Shown here: in pieces, positions 14,887 to 15,152 of the stretch
Numbering within the stretch: position 1 is the first letter of the stretch
How the letters are laid out: each line of letters begins with the position of its first letter
Assembly: GCA_016713865.1 (NCBI GenBank)
Contig: JADJOG010000041.1
Location: 1 to 15,152, forward strand
Direction: 5' to 3'
Source of the DNA: Flavobacteriales bacterium
GTDB taxonomy: Bacteria; Bacteroidota; Bacteroidia; Flavobacteriales_F; PHOS-HE28
Length of the DNA: 15,152 nucleotides
The notes under the pieces: model-generated
What the model saw: the letters and a program-made list of their open reading frames with translations, nothing else
What the model was told of the DNA's origin: nothing
Database searches by the model: none
Program-made: the position numbers and the translations under genes

Positions 14887-14926
14887 GGCGCGGGATACCT
14901 TCGGCCCATCGCTGAGAACCCGCGCC
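14887..14926. repeat. Inverted repeat in the parE leader
   Basis: GGCGCGGG (14887-14894) is perfectly complementary to CCCGCGCC (14919-14926), with 24 bases between. It ends 24 bp before the parE start. In mRNA it could form a GC-rich stem close to the ribosome entry region, or it could be an operator or terminator for the gene upstream. No T-tract follows. Confidence 0.45.
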
Positions 14927-14950
14927 AATGCTGGGAATCAGCGGATTGGC

Positions 14951-15152
14951 ATGAGCGACACGAGTTATGGCGAGGAGCACATACGCTCCCTGGATTGGAA
15001 AGAGCACATCCGGCTGCGCCCGGGCATGTACATCGGCAAGCTGGGCGATGGCAGCAGCTACGACGATGGCATCTACATCCTGCTGAAGGAAGTGCTCGAC
15101 AACTGCATCGATGAATACGTGATGGGCCACGGCAAGAAGGTGGACATCACGA
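14951..15152 (+). CDS. parE: DNA topoisomerase IV subunit B (GyrB/ParE family), N-terminal part
   Basis: The first 67 codons of a type IIA topoisomerase ATPase subunit, cut by the right edge. MSDTSYGEEHIRSLDWKEHI, then RLRPGMYIGKLGDG, is the usual N-terminus: the RPGMYIG motif is shared by GyrB and ParE, and the SLDWKEHIRLRPGMYIG form with DDGIYILLKEVLDN matches the ParE type of Bacteroidetes as I recall it. The Glu and Asn of KEVLDNCIDE belong to the GHKL ATP-binding site (catalytic Glu and Mg-binding Asn). With ParC it would decatenate chromosomes using ATP. ATG 14951 is the first in frame near this motif. A GC-rich inverted repeat lies just upstream. Confidence 0.93.
   Translation, partial: MSDTSYGEEHIRSLDWKEHIRLRPGMYIGKLGDGSSYDDGIYILLKEVLDNCIDEYVMGHGKKVDIT

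Overview
The window looks like a chromosomal segment of a GC-rich member of Bacteroidetes, probably a Flavobacteriales relative. The evidence is a large secreted protein with a type IX secretion (T9SS) C-terminal sorting domain, a second secreted beta-helix protein with a similar tail, a DUF4197 lipoprotein, a ParE of the Bacteroidetes form (SLDWKEHIRLRPGMYIGKLG), and starts without a clear Shine-Dalgarno sequence. No tRNA, rRNA, transposase, integrase or CRISPR array was seen.

Left part (1-3305). A type I restriction-modification methyltransferase gene (hsdM, minus strand) runs off the left edge. It is broken by an in-frame amber codon and two frameshifts. Behind it come a small three-helix membrane protein on the minus strand, then a plus-strand pair: an ECF-like sigma factor and a short single-pass membrane protein of unknown function.

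Centre (3306-5416). This is the most unusual part. A 219-residue minus-strand protein reads as a transmembrane segment followed by a prokaryotic STING domain, the cyclic-dinucleotide sensor and effector of some CBASS anti-phage systems. No CD-NTase (cyclase) gene is visible beside it. Upstream of its start lies an array of 21-bp units, nineteen in exact register (4771-5169), with a 63-bp higher-order repeat in four copies (4897-5148). The STING gene plus array is bracketed by two AGCC-rich, apparently non-coding tracts in the same orientation. Together with the decayed hsdM it suggests an accessory or defence-related region, but this is inference.

Right part (5417-15152). These look like ordinary Bacteroidetes genes: a fibronectin type III-like protein with a one-base frameshift and a strong terminator; a 943-residue secreted CUB/PKD/P-domain-like T9SS protein; a secreted right-handed beta-helix protein; a minus-strand pair (methyltransferase-like, then nucleoside phosphorylase) coupled by an ATGA overlap; a second minus-strand pair (thioesterase, then DUF4197 lipoprotein) also coupled by ATGA; an outer-membrane beta-barrel-like protein; and the first 67 codons of parE (topoisomerase IV subunit B), cut by the right edge.
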